64,000 bases of DNA, taken from NCBI RefSeq assembly GCF_020829645.1, contig NZ_JAIVFS010000018.1, positions 61,297 through 125,296 of the forward strand, in the 5' to 3' direction. The notes below the pieces were generated by a model, which made no database searches, was not told where the DNA came from, and saw only the letters and a list, made by a program, of their open reading frames with translations. The stretch comes from Nostoc mirabile CHAB5784 (GTDB lineage: Bacteria > Cyanobacteriota > Cyanobacteriia > Cyanobacteriales > Nostocaceae). This document shows positions 28,392 to 38,028 of this stretch, piece after piece (the stretch's first letter is position 1; every line of letters begins with the position of its first letter). Position numbers and translations under genes: made by a program.

Positions 28392-29411
28392 CTAAGCAGC
28401 TTCTGGAGAAGTTGTTTCAGGGTTTGGTAGATATTTGAGCAAAACGCCGCGATCGCCAATTATAAATCCCCGCTCTGGCTCTAAGAACACAATCTTGTAC
28501 AAATTAGCAGCAACTTCTTCCACTGCACGGTCTTTTTCCCAGGTTTTGCCACCGTCGGTACTTCGTAGTAAATTACCGCTACCGCCACCTATCCAAATTT
28601 CATTGGGTGTACGATATGCCAAATCTAGTAAACCCCAACTGGTGGATAACTCTGGATATTGTGCCTTTTGCCATTCTTCAGGTTTAGTTGGGTCACTAAA
28701 CTGAATTTGACCTCCCCTAGCTAGCAACCACAATTGCCCATTATCAGCAAAACCCATGTTTTCTACCCGCCGAGAACTATTGCGGTTATGGGGTACCCAA
28801 GCATCTTGTCCCGGTTCCCAAGTCGAGTAGAAACTACCCTTCGCGGAAACGGCAACATATTTGCCATCAGGAGAACGTTCTAAGTTACGCACTACACCGA
28901 CTGCTGATTCCACCCTAGCTCTCCAGTTTTTGCCGCCGTCTGTGGTCTTATATATGGCTCCTACATCAGTAGCCATTTCAGCTGTATTATCTGCCAGTGC
29001 CTTAATTGCGATCGGGCTACCTGGTAGCTTTTCGCTCAGGGGAATACGCGACCAAGAAGCACCTTCATCAGTAGTGTGCAGCAACAGTCCAGGCTCTCCG
29101 GCAATCCAGCCTTCTTTACCTGCAAAACTTACTGAGTCAAAGCGATACTTTTGCTCATCCAGTTGCAGTGTTATTGGTTTCCAGGTATTACCACCGTCAT
29201 TGGTTTCCAATAGGGTGGCATTGCTACCTACTAAGTAGCCATGCTCAGGGTTATTAGTAAATGCAATATCCAGGAGATTCGAGTCTGTTGGCACAGAAAT
29301 GACTTTCCAAGGGTTGTAACTAACAGAGGGAATTTTGCTACAACCTATACACATGAGGACTACTATCAACAAGATAGCTATTCGTTGCCAACCTTTCACA
29401 ATTGAATGCAT
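28392..29411 (-). CDS. ycf48: PSII assembly factor Ycf48 (HCF136)
   Basis: 339 residues. The N-terminal hydrophobic stretch ends LMCIGCSK, a lipobox, so it is a lumenal lipoprotein. The body is a seven-bladed propeller with repeated DGGNTWKP, DEGASWSR, DGGKNWRA and DGGKTWEK turns. It binds precursor D1 during PSII assembly and repair. Its place next to rubA and psbEFLJ is conserved in cyanobacteria and fits the role. Confidence 0.96.
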   Translation of the reverse strand: MHSIVKGWQRIAILLIVVLMCIGCSKIPSVSYNPWKVISVPTDSNLLDIAFTNNPEHGYLVGSNATLLETNDGGNTWKPITLQLDEQKYRFDSVSFAGKEGWIAGEPGLLLHTTDEGASWSRIPLSEKLPGSPIAIKALADNTAEMATDVGAIYKTTDGGKNWRARVESAVGVVRNLERSPDGKYVAVSAKGSFYSTWEPGQDAWVPHNRNSSRRVENMGFADNGQLWLLARGGQIQFSDPTKPEEWQKAQYPELSTSWGLLDLAYRTPNEIWIGGGSGNLLRSTDGGKTWEKDRAVEEVAANLYKIVFLEPERGFIIGDRGVLLKYLPNPETTSPEAA

Positions 29412-29870
29412 TAGTATTTCTTAACTTGTTTCTAAATTTCTGTAGCTGTTCTCTAAAAGGTTTACTGATACTTTTTTGCTAACATTTGCTAACAAATACA
29501 TAAGTTGAGCAGATCAATCTCAACCAAGGTGTATCAATCGATGCATAAAAACAAGTTCTATGCACTCTTACTTGTTTGCTTCTAGCGTGATTCTTGCTTT
29601 GAGAAGCAACATATTTGCGATTACTTGTTGTAACACCTCAGAGGCAAATTCTCAGTATAGAGGTTGCTTGACGTTACGGATTCTCACCTGAATCTCTGAT
29701 ATTTTATCAGAGAATACACTGTTAATCAATGTAAAAAAGTGAGCATTTTTAGCTTAATTAAACGCTCTAGGGAATAAGTAAAACAGCATACTTGTGTGAT
29801 TATAGTCACACAACCAATAATGAAAATCTCTTTCCCTACTCACTACTTTCTGTTTCTGAGATAACGGCTG
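29412..29870. other. spacer between ycf48 and rubA
   Basis: 459 AT-rich bases, no gene seen. An imperfect hairpin, CTGATATTTTATCAG, is near 29695-29712. It probably carries the ycf48-psbEFLJ promoter. Confidence 0.45.
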
Positions 29871-30206
29871 TCATTGTAAGCCGTAGAGACTGATAAAAAA
29901 CAAGAAGCCAAGAGCCAAAGCACCAAAAATTAGGATATTCTTTTGGGTTGGCGTTAGGTTATTGACACCTAAACCGTAACCGAGATTTTCTTTGAAGCCG
30001 GATGCAGTACCCACAGGGCCAATGTTGGCAAAAGCGGTTTTTTTAGCACTACAAACTGGACAGCGCCAACTTATGGGCAGTTCTGCAAAGGTTGTCCCTG
30101 AAGGAATATCATGCGTGTCGTCTCCCTTCTCAGGTTCGTAAACATAACCGCAGGCTCGACACTCGTAGCGGTCTAACACCGGAGTCTCAATAGCTGGTTC
30201 ACTCAT
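29871..30206 (-). CDS. rubA: membrane-anchored rubredoxin
   Basis: 111 residues from ATG 30206 (MSEPAIETP); a longer frame upstream is not family-like. The rubredoxin iron site is CRACGYVY and CPVCSAKK. A linker leads to a C-terminal membrane helix (NILIFGALALGFLFFISLYG). RubA is needed for early PSII and PSI-related reaction-centre assembly in cyanobacteria and green plastids. Clustered with ycf48 and psbEFLJ. Confidence 0.95.
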   Translation of the reverse strand: MSEPAIETPVLDRYECRACGYVYEPEKGDDTHDIPSGTTFAELPISWRCPVCSAKKTAFANIGPVGTASGFKENLGYGLGVNNLTPTQKNILIFGALALGFLFFISLYGLQ

Positions 30207-30378
30207 GGCTAGGGCCTCGCAGAGGAGAAATCTGAAATATACGTTACAAATTATGACATAATTGTTAGGCTTTTCTATCACTATCAAAAGCTAATTAAAT
30301 ACTTGAAGTGTATCTGTTTCCCAGATTTCAGAAAAACCAAACAGATATAATGTAAAAGAAAGTAACGTAATTCAAGGG

Positions 30379-30434
30379 ATTGGGTATTGGGTATTGGGTA
30401 TGGGGCATGGGGCATTGGGCATTGGGCATTGGTT
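30379..30434. repeat. STRR, GGGCATT/GGGTATT heptamer
   Basis: Seven to eight units of GGGTATT then GGGCATT upstream of ndhC. A similar run is at 44311-44351. Confidence 0.85.
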
Positions 30435-30548
30435 AAAAATCAATAGTTATTCTTCCCCTGCTTCCCCTGCTCCCCCTGCTCCCTCATCTCCCCACTCCCT
30501 ACTCCCCACTCCCTACTTTAAATACTCCATAAGCGGTAGATACTCATT

Positions 30549-30911
30549 GTGTTTGTCCTCAGCGGTTACGAGTACCTTCTAGGCTTCTTCATCATCTGTA
30601 GCCTAGTACCTGCCTTAGCGCTCTCAGCTTCCAAGCTCCTACGACCCAGTGGTTACAGTCCAGAACGGCACACCACCTATGAATCTGGCATGGAACCCAT
30701 CGGGGGAGCCTGGATTCAGTTCAACATCCGCTACTACATGTTTGCTTTGGTCTTCGTCGTCTTTGATGTGGAGACTGTGTTCTTGTATCCTTGGGCGGTA
30801 GCTTTTCACCGTTTGGGGCTACTGGCATTTATTGAAGCGCTAGTCTTTATTGCAATTCTTGTAGTCGCCTTAGTTTACGCATGGCGTAAAGGAGCTTTGG
30901 AATGGTCTTGA
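30549..30911 (+). CDS. ndhC: NDH-1 subunit 3 (NdhC)
   Basis: 120 residues from GTG. Three membrane helices. The conserved block [32 protein letters not shown] is diagnostic. It forms part of the membrane arm of the photosynthetic NDH-1 complex. Overlaps ndhK by 10 bases; ndhC-K-J is the standard operon. Confidence 0.97.
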   Translation: MFVLSGYEYLLGFFIICSLVPALALSASKLLRPSGYSPERHTTYESGMEPIGGAWIQFNIRYYMFALVFVVFDVETVFLYPWAVAFHRLGLLAFIEALVFIAILVVALVYAWRKGALEWS

Positions 30912-31639
30912 ATTCTAACTTAACAACCCAGGACAAAGAACGAATCATCAACCCCATTGAGCGGACTACAATCACTCAAGACCTTTCAGAAAATGTCATT
31001 TTGACTACGGTTGATGACCTCTACGACTGGGCGCGGCTTTCTAGTCTGTGGCCGTTGTTGTTTGGTACTGCTTGCTGCTTTATTGAGTTTGCAGCTTTAA
31101 TTGGTTCACGATTTGACTTTGACCGTTTTGGGCTAATTCCCCGTTCTAGCCCCCGCCAAGCCGATTTAATTATTACGGCAGGGACTATTACGATGAAGAT
31201 GGCTCCCCAACTGGTGCGTCTTTATGAACAAATGCCAGAGCCGAAGTATGTAATTGCGATGGGTGCTTGCACAATTACTGGCGGGATGTTCAGTGTTGAT
31301 TCCCCCACGGCAGTGCGCGGAGTCGATAAACTGATTCCTGTGGATGTGTACTTACCTGGTTGTCCTCCCCGTCCAGAAGCAATTATCGACGCAATCATTA
31401 AGCTGCGGAAGAAAATCTCCAATGAATCGATGCAAGAGCGGCATAAAATTAAGCAAACCCACCGCTACTACAGCACGACTCATAACCTGAAGCCAGTAGA
31501 TGAAATCTTAACTGGTAAGTATTTGCAGTCAGCAACTCGCTCCGTACCACCGAAGGAATTGGCGGAAGCAATCGGTATGCCAATACCACCTGCACTGCTG
31601 ACAGAAAAGACGCAAAAGGAGGAACAAACCCGTGGCTGA
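30902..31639 (+). CDS. ndhK: NDH-1 subunit K (N2 iron-sulfur protein)
   Basis: 245 residues. Cysteine ligands of cluster N2: [20 protein letters not shown] and [10 protein letters not shown]. It links the hydrophilic arm to the membrane arm and passes electrons to plastoquinone. The C-terminal 45 residues are a cyanobacterial extension. Overlaps ndhC and ndhJ. Confidence 0.98.
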   Translation: MVLNSNLTTQDKERIINPIERTTITQDLSENVILTTVDDLYDWARLSSLWPLLFGTACCFIEFAALIGSRFDFDRFGLIPRSSPRQADLIITAGTITMKMAPQLVRLYEQMPEPKYVIAMGACTITGGMFSVDSPTAVRGVDKLIPVDVYLPGCPPRPEAIIDAIIKLRKKISNESMQERHKIKQTHRYYSTTHNLKPVDEILTGKYLQSATRSVPPKELAEAIGMPIPPALLTEKTQKEEQTRG

Positions 31640-32162
31640 AGAAGAATCTAAACCAGTACCAGCAGAAAAAGAAGAGTCATTGGTACAAGCGGGTAAAGTT
31701 TCCCAGTGGTTGACGGAAAATGGCTTTGACCATGAGTTTTTGGCACCAGATAAGAATGGTGTAGAGATAATTAAGGTGGCGGCAGATTTCTTGCTTCCCA
31801 CCGCTACAGCCCTTTATGCCTACGGGTTTAATTATCTCCAGTTTCAAGGTGGTGTTGACCTTGGGCCAGGACAGGAATTGGTAAGTGTGTATCACTTGAT
31901 TAAAGTGGGTGATAATAGCGATCGCCCCGAAGAAGTTCGAGTTAAAGTGTTCTTACCACGGGAAAACCCCGTAGTGCCTTCTGTGTACTGGATTTGGAAG
32001 ACCGCAGATTGGCAAGAGCGCGAGTCTTACGATATGTTAGGCATTGTCTACGAAGGACACCCAAATCTCAAGCGAATTTTGATGCCGGAAGATTGGGTAG
32101 GTTGGCCTTTGCGGAAGGATTATATCTCGCCTGATTTCTACGAGTTGCAAGACGCTTATTAG
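31632..32162 (+). CDS. ndhJ: NDH-1 subunit J (30 kDa type)
   Basis: 176 residues from GTG 31632, overlapping ndhK by 8 bases. The family signature [30 protein letters not shown] is near residue 125. Part of the hydrophilic arm of NDH-1. End of the operon, with a terminator downstream. Confidence 0.97.
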   Translation: MAEEESKPVPAEKEESLVQAGKVSQWLTENGFDHEFLAPDKNGVEIIKVAADFLLPTATALYAYGFNYLQFQGGVDLGPGQELVSVYHLIKVGDNSDRPEEVRVKVFLPRENPVVPSVYWIWKTADWQERESYDMLGIVYEGHPNLKRILMPEDWVGWPLRKDYISPDFYELQDAY

Positions 32163-32228
32163 ATAGTGCTGAATCGAGACGCGATGAATCGCGTCTGTAC
32201 AAGATAGTGCTGAGTTTCGATAGTGATT

Positions 32229-32264
32229 AACCCCTTTCCGGTGGCGGAGAGGGGTTATGTTTTT
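32229..32264 (+). terminator. terminator after ndhCKJ
   Basis: AACCCCTTTCC (32229-32239) pairs with GGAGAGGGGTT (32246-32256) with one G-T pair, followed by ATGTTTTT. It lies 67 bases after ndhJ, past a copy of the GAGACGCGAT palindrome at about 32177-32200. Confidence 0.75.
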
Positions 32265-32270
32265 GGTGTT

Positions 32271-33179
32271 TCATGTCAAGTTGGTTGACAAAAGTTGCTG
32301 TAATTCATTGACTGTATTTACAGTTTTAATTGCCTGTTGAATTGCTTTTAATTTTTGCAAATCTGTAATTTGAGAGATTATCGGTATCAATTCTGAACCT
32401 TGATTGCCAAACTTAATTTCTAATGCCAATTCAATCCCTGAATATAATTCCTCCTTTCTTCCTCGCAGTTCTCCGCGTGCTTCTCCGCGTGCTTCTCCGC
32501 GTGCTTCTCCGCGTGCTTCTCCTTCGCGTAAAATTTCTTGATACCAAGGCGATTCATGTAATATAGCCATATCCCACCTCATAATTTCTTGAACAAGCGT
32601 ACTCTCTAAAACAAACGTAGCAAAAAAAGCCAAGACTGTTTCTAGTTGGTTTAGTTGTTCATCAGCACGAAGAATTTGTAATGCTTCTCTAATAGTAGAT
32701 TCATTTTCACCACCTTTGAGAATGGGTACAAACGGCAGTAAGGATGGTAAGGGTTGTTGAAAAGCAATCTCGACATCAACTTCCCACAGGTTAATGACAC
32801 GGTAATCTTGAATAGCACGTAAACCAGCTATATTTAATGCATAACTTGTAGGTATTTCAGCATCACTTGCCTTGAGGATATTAATTAGTACTGGATACGT
32901 TGGCAAATTATATTTTTCTTCTGCAAGTGCTGCATAAGCACGCATCCTGCGCGGCATTTCTGGTTTATAGCGGAGTTGTAATTCGTTAAGAACGAGAAAT
33001 TTTCCATGCTGAGGACTTTCGACACGGATTAAAACATCACTTTCTCGACTTATCCACTGAAATTCTGAGTTGAGAATTTCGCCAGCAACAATATCAGGAA
33101 TTTGTGTTACCCATTTTACCCAGTTATCAGGTGCAAGGCTGATTAAGCGTTTGGTGCTGACATCGGCGGGTTTGATCAT
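32271..33179 (-). CDS. Rpn/PD-(D/E)XK-like nuclease family protein with DUF4351-like tail
   Basis: 302 residues. The N-terminal half resembles cyanobacterial Rpn-type or transposase-like PD-(D/E)XK proteins (SDVLIRVES...KFLVLNELQLRYKPEMPRRMRAYAAL), where E and Q of NELQ could be catalytic. The C-terminal helices (YSGIELALEIKFGNQGSEL) look like the DUF4351 tail. Between them, GEAR is repeated four times, encoded by a near-perfect 12-bp tandem repeat. Such proteins occur in large copy number in Nostoc. Function as a nuclease is family inference. Confidence 0.8.
   Translation of the reverse strand: MIKPADVSTKRLISLAPDNWVKWVTQIPDIVAGEILNSEFQWISRESDVLIRVESPQHGKFLVLNELQLRYKPEMPRRMRAYAALAEEKYNLPTYPVLINILKASDAEIPTSYALNIAGLRAIQDYRVINLWEVDVEIAFQQPLPSLLPFVPILKGGENESTIREALQILRADEQLNQLETVLAFFATFVLESTLVQEIMRWDMAILHESPWYQEILREGEARGEARGEARGEARGELRGRKEELYSGIELALEIKFGNQGSELIPIISQITDLQKLKAIQQAIKTVNTVNELQQLLSTNLT
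32463..32521 (-). repeat. 12-bp in-frame tandem repeat encoding GEAR
   Basis: About four copies of a 12-base unit (CGCGTGCTTCTC on the plus strand) within the Rpn-like gene. Copy number could change by slippage without a frameshift. Confidence 0.85.
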
Positions 33180-33509
33180 GGGGTTGTAAACGCACTGAAA
33201 GTTATCAAATAATTGTACTTAATACTGGATTACAGATATTCAGGTTTTTGATTGGACTACTTAGAGAAAGCGATCGCACCCAATCTGAGATAATTTGAGA
33301 CAATGCGATGTCTACGACGGGCTTCTTTATGAGACGCTACGCGAACGCCTACGCAATTTATGAACTAATTTGAGCCTTGTTAACTTCGGGGAATTTCAGG
33401 GAAATATATAAATGTAGCTTTTATACAAGAAGATGATTAAATTGCATCTCTTTTATAGGGCTAAACTGTCGCACCTTTAAATTATACATCTTCCTGCTAG
33501 GGTCGTCCG
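33180..33509. other. spacer between Rpn-like and GIY-YIG genes
   Basis: 330 bases. Includes a GCGATGTCTACGACGGGC-type dispersed motif near 33305, also seen near 34970 and 56150. No gene seen. Confidence 0.45.
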
Positions 33510-34850
33510 ATGTTATTAGAAAACATCAAGCTATCTGAACTACCATCAATTTATTTATTATAAAAAGAAAAGCTGCCTACTTGTCCAGCTATCTACTTTG
33601 TATCTGACAGTAAAGGACAGATTCTTTATATCGGTAGAACAGTCAACTTATTTCAGCGATGGAGAGAACATCATAGATTTCAACAGCTAAAAAGATTTAA
33701 TCGGAAAAACCGTGTCAGTATTAGCTGGATGACTTGCAGCAATGATCTAAATACTCTCTCAAAACTGGAAAATGAGTTGATCGAGTTACATAAGCCGCCG
33801 CTGAACTGGACGAAAGTAGTAACACTAATTAGAAAAATAACTCCAGTTGAGACAGCAGTACAGCAAAGCCTTCAGCAACTTGCTAAATTGAACACTATGA
33901 TATTTGGATTTGATCCAATTTCAGACGAAGAACCACCAACAATATACTTGGTGTATCCCGTCTATGGTCAGCGTGGTCTATCGGGTAGCATACGGATTGC
34001 ATTAAAAAATATTAATAAAAAGGCTAGTGGACTGAAATGGAAGGAGTACCACACAGACCCTAAATCTTTAGGTAAATTTGGGTATTGGGAGACTGAGTAT
34101 AACGGTATCAGAATAGATTTAACTCCTGTTCAGGGCTTAGTTCACTTTATGCCTGATTCTACTCGTCGGACTGTAGCTGGAGTGGAGTTTATGGCCTTTA
34201 GTTGGGAACAGTTAGAAACAGTCCTAGAAAATACACCAGAGGGTAAGGAGAATATTTCTGGTATAGATGCATTAGAGGATGATCCTATTCCACTAAAACT
34301 TGTTGAGAAACATCATCTCGGTGAAGGGAAGTATAAAGATGTCGATGAAGTTGAACCTTGGGAGGAATTAGAACCAATGGCTGAAGGTGATGTTAGAGTA
34401 ATGAATCGTCAATTTTTGTATGTGGATAATGTAGAAATAGAGGTGTGTACTAGCGAAAATGGGAAGCATTTTGTTAGGCACAATGTTTACTGGTGGATAA
34501 TGCATGGACGGAAAAATCCTGACCTAGAGCATGATCACATAATACGTATTTTACAAAGCGAAGTAGATAGACTACCCAGCATCAGATGGTTTGGTTATAG
34601 GTTTAGATTAGAGACTATTCTATTCAACGAAGATGATGTAGAAGTTGAAACTATGCTGCTACCACTAGCTATGTTTGAAGACCTGATGAGGGATAGGGAT
34701 AAACTAAAATCAATGTTTAGTGCGAAGCTTATAGAAGAAATTCAAAGTGGTGAATATAAATCAAAACCAGACGACCAGGCAAACATGAAACTGTGTATAT
34801 GGCTGCAACGTAATTCAGTATCTTCGCTGCTTAAACTCGATAAGAGCTAA
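33510..34850 (+). pseudogene. GIY-YIG nuclease-domain protein interrupted by an in-frame stop
   Basis: The reading frame starts at ATG 33510 (MLLENIKLSELP) and meets TAA at 33561-33563 (codon 18). It then stays open to 34850. The GIY-YIG core lies after the stop: AIYFVSD...ILYIGRTVNLFQRWREH, with the conserved arginine and a later ELIELHKPPLNW. The first standard start codon after the stop is ATG 33729, which would give 373 residues without the GIY-YIG core. The remaining C-terminal part (from about 34290) is not recognised. Restoring codon 18 gives 446 residues. Either a nonsense mutation or use of a non-standard start (CTG at 33573) is possible. Confidence 0.7.
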
Positions 34851-35015
34851 ACAAATGTAGCTAGTACAAAATAACGATCAACAGAGGGTGCATCTGTATT
34901 GCTGCAACAACCTTCTAGTCCTTTTGCGATCGCACTCAGCATCTCCATCGTCATTGGTGCGTAGGCGTAGCCCGTCGTAGACATCGCTGGACTGATTAAA
35001 ACCCTAAAATCTGGC

Positions 35016-35162
35016 TAGGGCGTGTTTTCAAACCTTTCTTGAAGCACCTGAGTCTTTGGAGATCCCCCCAACCCCCCCTTAAAAAGGGGGGCTTTTAGAG
35101 TTTCTTTTCCCCCCTTCTTAAGGGGGGTTAGGGGGTATCTTCGAGTTTGAAAACAGTCCCTA
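35016..35162. mobile_element. MITE-like element, TAGGGCGTGTTTTCAAA family, copy 2
   Basis: 147 bases. Left end identical to copy 1; the right end has two mismatches. The interior is a long C-run/G-run hairpin with CTTAAAAAGGGG. No coding content. Confidence 0.7.
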
Positions 35163-35165
35163 ATC

Positions 35166-35200
35166 CCCACATTCCGCCCAGAAGTTAACTTCTGGGCTAA
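35166..35200. repeat. fragment of the CCGCCCAGAA palindromic repeat
   Basis: CCGCCCAGAAGTTAACTTCT followed by GGGCTAATA, one hairpin module of the nested palindromes at 38478 and 53734. Confidence 0.6.
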
Positions 35201-35296
35201 TAGACCCATACGCAAATTATAAATGTTTACCAGGATAGAGTTACACGGATTCATACGCAAAGAGCGATCGCTCTGAGCATTTCTATCGTAATTAAT

Positions 35297-35461
35297 TAGG
35301 ACTTACGCAAAATATCTCTCAAACTCTGATTTGTCCGTGTCGCGCCAGTTGCTTCAAGTCTCTTAACCGCAAGGGCGCACTGGCAACTCTATTGCCTCTG
35401 CGGTAGCCTGTGGCAAGCCACTTCGTGTCTACGTTATTCCGTAACTCGTGCGTCAGTCCTA
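35297..35461. mobile_element. MITE, TAGGACTTACGCA family, 165 bp copy
   Basis: Left end TAGGACTTACGCA, right end TGCGTCAGTCCTA (one mismatch). Flanks TTAAT and TTAGT match at four of five bases. Shorter interior than the 13.2 kb copy but with the same CTTAACCGCAAGGGCGC core. Confidence 0.8.
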
Positions 35462-35571
35462 TTAGTATAATATCCAAGATGTTCAGTGAAATTTCCTAGT
35501 AATCGGAATCGCTATCTCTACCTTTGTATCTATAATTTATAGGAAAATTCCATGTAAATATTTAAAGTAAT

Positions 35572-35964
35572 ATGTCAGAAACACCTCCAGACGCTATTTG
35601 GATTGTGACCGATGAAACCCCTCAAATATCGATTCCTGACGGTGCTAAAGGCGGGAGTACTAATACACGCAGTTGGGGAGAGGAAACTATCAGGGAAAGT
35701 ATTGGTAGCAAAGGGGTAGGAGATGCCGTTAAGGTTAGCGCTCAAAAATTAGAGCAAAATATGACTCACTTTCTCAAAGTCGTGGGAAGTTTGTTTAGTC
35801 AGGCTGAACAGCAGGCAAAAGTCAACTCCAGGATGCAGCTAGATGAAATTGAGCTATCGGTGGAAATTAGTGGGGAAGGAGAAGTTAAATTAATTGGTAA
35901 TGGTGGCAAAGCTGGGAGTAAAGGAGCGATTAAGCTGAAGTTCAAGCGCCAAGAATCACAGTGA
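35572..35964 (+). CDS. small conflict-associated protein, Pepco/Trypco-like
   Basis: 130 residues. A short N-terminal strand region (AIWIVTDETPQISIPDG), a central helix (VSAQKLEQNMTHFLKVVGSLFSQAEQ), then MQLDEIELSVEISGEGEVK, a glycine-rich turn and AIKLKFKRQ. This strand-helix-strand layout resembles the Pepco and Trypco small domains that accompany peptidases in predicted bacterial conflict systems; the assignment is from memory of those families. It ends one base before the caspase-like gene, so the two are co-translated. It may tether or regulate the peptidase. Confidence 0.65.
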   Translation: MSETPPDAIWIVTDETPQISIPDGAKGGSTNTRSWGEETIRESIGSKGVGDAVKVSAQKLEQNMTHFLKVVGSLFSQAEQQAKVNSRMQLDEIELSVEISGEGEVKLIGNGGKAGSKGAIKLKFKRQESQ

Positions 35965-35965
35965 G

Positions 35966-37840
35966 ATGGCAAAAAATTGGGCGATCGCGATCGGAATTAA
36001 CCAGTATGATTATCTGCAACCGCTAAACTATGCCAAGCGGGATGCACAGTTAATGCAAGAGTTTTTGGGCAATGAAGCAGGATTTGAGCGGATATTCTTC
36101 TTCTCTGATGACTCCCCTGAACTTGCTGGAAAATCGACTCGCCCAACTCGCACTAACTTGCTGCGAGTCTTGCGGCAGTTATTTGACAATCCCTTTATGG
36201 GAGCAGGGGATAATTTCTGGTTTTTCTTCAGTGGTCATGGGATAAGATACGCTGACCGCGATTATCTCATGCCCTGTGATGGCGACCCGGAGGATATTGA
36301 AAACACGGCAATTGCGATTAACTTTGTCACTGAACGCCTGCGTCGCTGCGGTGCTGATAACGTTGTCTTGATTCTGGATGCTTGTCGTAATGAAGGCAAA
36401 AAAATAGGTGAAGGAATTGGGCGACAAACTGCACAAGAAGCACGTCAACAAGGAGTTATCAGCATTTTTTCTTGTATTCCCCAGGAGTATTCTTATGAAA
36501 TTGATGCTTTACAACAAGGTGCTTTTACCGCTGCATTACTAGAAGGGTTAGGAATTCAAGGTAAATGCGCTACTGTTGAACGCTTAGATCAATATCTTAA
36601 GTTTCGTGTGCCTGAACTGGTTCGCCAGTATAAGAATACAAGGCAAACGCCTTATGTGATTGCTGAACCTGTGAATAAATCTCACCTAATACTTGTGCCA
36701 CGATACGCAACTCTAGCAGATATCGCCACGTTGAAAAATGATGCTTATGGCGCTCAGAGAAAGAAAGACTTTGATTTAGCAAAACAACTCTGGATTAGGG
36801 TACTAGCTACTGCATCAGGTCAAGATATGGAAGCTATAGAAGCCTTGGAAGAAATTGCTCGGTTGCGAAATAGTTCTGCCCTAATATTACCTAACTGGTC
36901 ACGACGACGTGTAATTCAAACTGCTGGATTTGCAGTTACTGGGTTGGGTTTGACAATTGCAATACCACGTTTTTGGCCGTCTAATTCAGGAGAAAGCAGC
37001 ACCTCCCACACGACTGAAGCAATTAGCCTAAAAAGCTTTCAATTTGAAGTTGTCATGGTGGATACAAAGGGAAACATCACCAACCGTAGCAATCGTGAAG
37101 CGAAATACTTCATTGAAAACTTAGGAAATGGTATCACCCTGGAAATGGTGCAGATACCAGGGGGAAGCTTTATGATGGGTTCACCAGAAGGAGAAGCAGA
37201 GAGAGATCAAGATGAAAGTCCACAGCATCAAGTAAAAGTACCTGGGTTCTTCATGGGTAAATATGAAATTACCCAGGCGCAGTATCGAGCAATTATGAGT
37301 AATAATCCTTCCAACTTCAAAGGTCAGAAACGACCTATAGAAGGGGTGAGTTGGGATGATGCAGTAGAATTTTGTAAAAAGTTGAGTCAGAAAACAGGAA
37401 AAACCTATCGACTACCCAGCGAAGCCGAATGGGAATATGCTTGCCGTGCTGGAACCAAGACCCCATTTTATTTTGGTGAAACGATTACCACAGATTTAGT
37501 TAACTACAACGGTAACTATCCTTACGGCTCTGCACCAAAAGGGGAATATCGTCGACAAACAACAGATGTAGGAAAATTTCCGCCTAACTCTTTCGGTTTA
37601 TACGATATGCATGGTAATGTATATGAGTGGTGTCAAGATGTATATAAAAACAATTACCAGGGTGCGCCAAAAGATGGTAGTGCGTGGCTAACTGGTAAAG
37701 AAAATAACTTTAAGCTGCTGCGTGGCGGTAGTTGGCTCCTCAATGCCTGGCGTTGCCGTTCTGCCTATCGTAATAGCTACGCGCGCGCGAATCGTCACTA
37801 CAATGTTGGTTTTCGCGTGGTGGCGGTGGCTGTGGCGTGA
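35966..37840 (+). CDS. caspase-like (metacaspase) peptidase fused to FGE-sulfatase/C-lectin domain; candidate DGR target
   Basis: 624 residues. Residues 1-245 are a C14 caspase fold with catalytic His in FFFSGHGIRY (His 91) and Cys in LILDACRNEG (Cys 140). A helical linker (250-305) precedes a membrane helix (about 315-335). Residues 392-620 form an FGE/SUMF1 C-lectin-like domain: MVQIPGGSFMMGSPEGE, GVSWDDAVEFCKKLS, YRLPSEAEWEYACRAGT, YDMHGNVYEWCQD and RGGSW...FRVV. FGE here is probably a ligand-binding fold and not an enzyme. The end matches the variable-region layout of known cyanobacterial DGR targets. Together with the coupled small gene it looks like a regulated-protease signalling or cell-death module. 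Confidence 0.9.
   Translation: MAKNWAIAIGINQYDYLQPLNYAKRDAQLMQEFLGNEAGFERIFFFSDDSPELAGKSTRPTRTNLLRVLRQLFDNPFMGAGDNFWFFFSGHGIRYADRDYLMPCDGDPEDIENTAIAINFVTERLRRCGADNVVLILDACRNEGKKIGEGIGRQTAQEARQQGVISIFSCIPQEYSYEIDALQQGAFTAALLEGLGIQGKCATVERLDQYLKFRVPELVRQYKNTRQTPYVIAEPVNKSHLILVPRYATLADIATLKNDAYGAQRKKDFDLAKQLWIRVLATASGQDMEAIEALEEIARLRNSSALILPNWSRRRVIQTAGFAVTGLGLTIAIPRFWPSNSGESSTSHTTEAISLKSFQFEVVMVDTKGNITNRSNREAKYFIENLGNGITLEMVQIPGGSFMMGSPEGEAERDQDESPQHQVKVPGFFMGKYEITQAQYRAIMSNNPSNFKGQKRPIEGVSWDDAVEFCKKLSQKTGKTYRLPSEAEWEYACRAGTKTPFYFGETITTDLVNYNGNYPYGSAPKGEYRRQTTDVGKFPPNSFGLYDMHGNVYEWCQDVYKNNYQGAPKDGSAWLTGKENNFKLLRGGSWLLNAWRCRSAYRNSYARANRHYNVGFRVVAVAVA
37721..37822 (+). other. candidate DGR variable region
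   Basis: Codons 586-619, from RGGSW to GFRVV. Several codons are explained by adenine-only changes from AAC or AAT (LL at 591-592, R596, S604, Y605, H611, Y612), while flanks CGTTCTGCCTATCGT and GTTGGTTTTCGCGTGGTG look constant. No reverse transcriptase, avd gene or template repeat is present in the window, so any template is remote. Confidence 0.6.
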
Positions 37841-38028
37841 GTACTCCCCATTGTCAGAGTTGGTAAATGGGAATTTATCGAGCGTACAACAGGGAGTCCA
37901 GACCTGAACCAGCGAGAAAGGCGACAACCTCCGAATATAAAACCGAGTCGGATAGCTTGGTAGGTTGCAAAACCGAACAGTTGTTCGACTCAATTAATTC
38001 TGCAACATTTAAAAGAAACTTCTAAAAT

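Noticed and set aside
37841..38028. DGR template repeat or accessory gene just after the caspase gene
   Set aside because: No second copy of the variable region and no RT or avd frame is present in the 190 bases or anywhere in the window.
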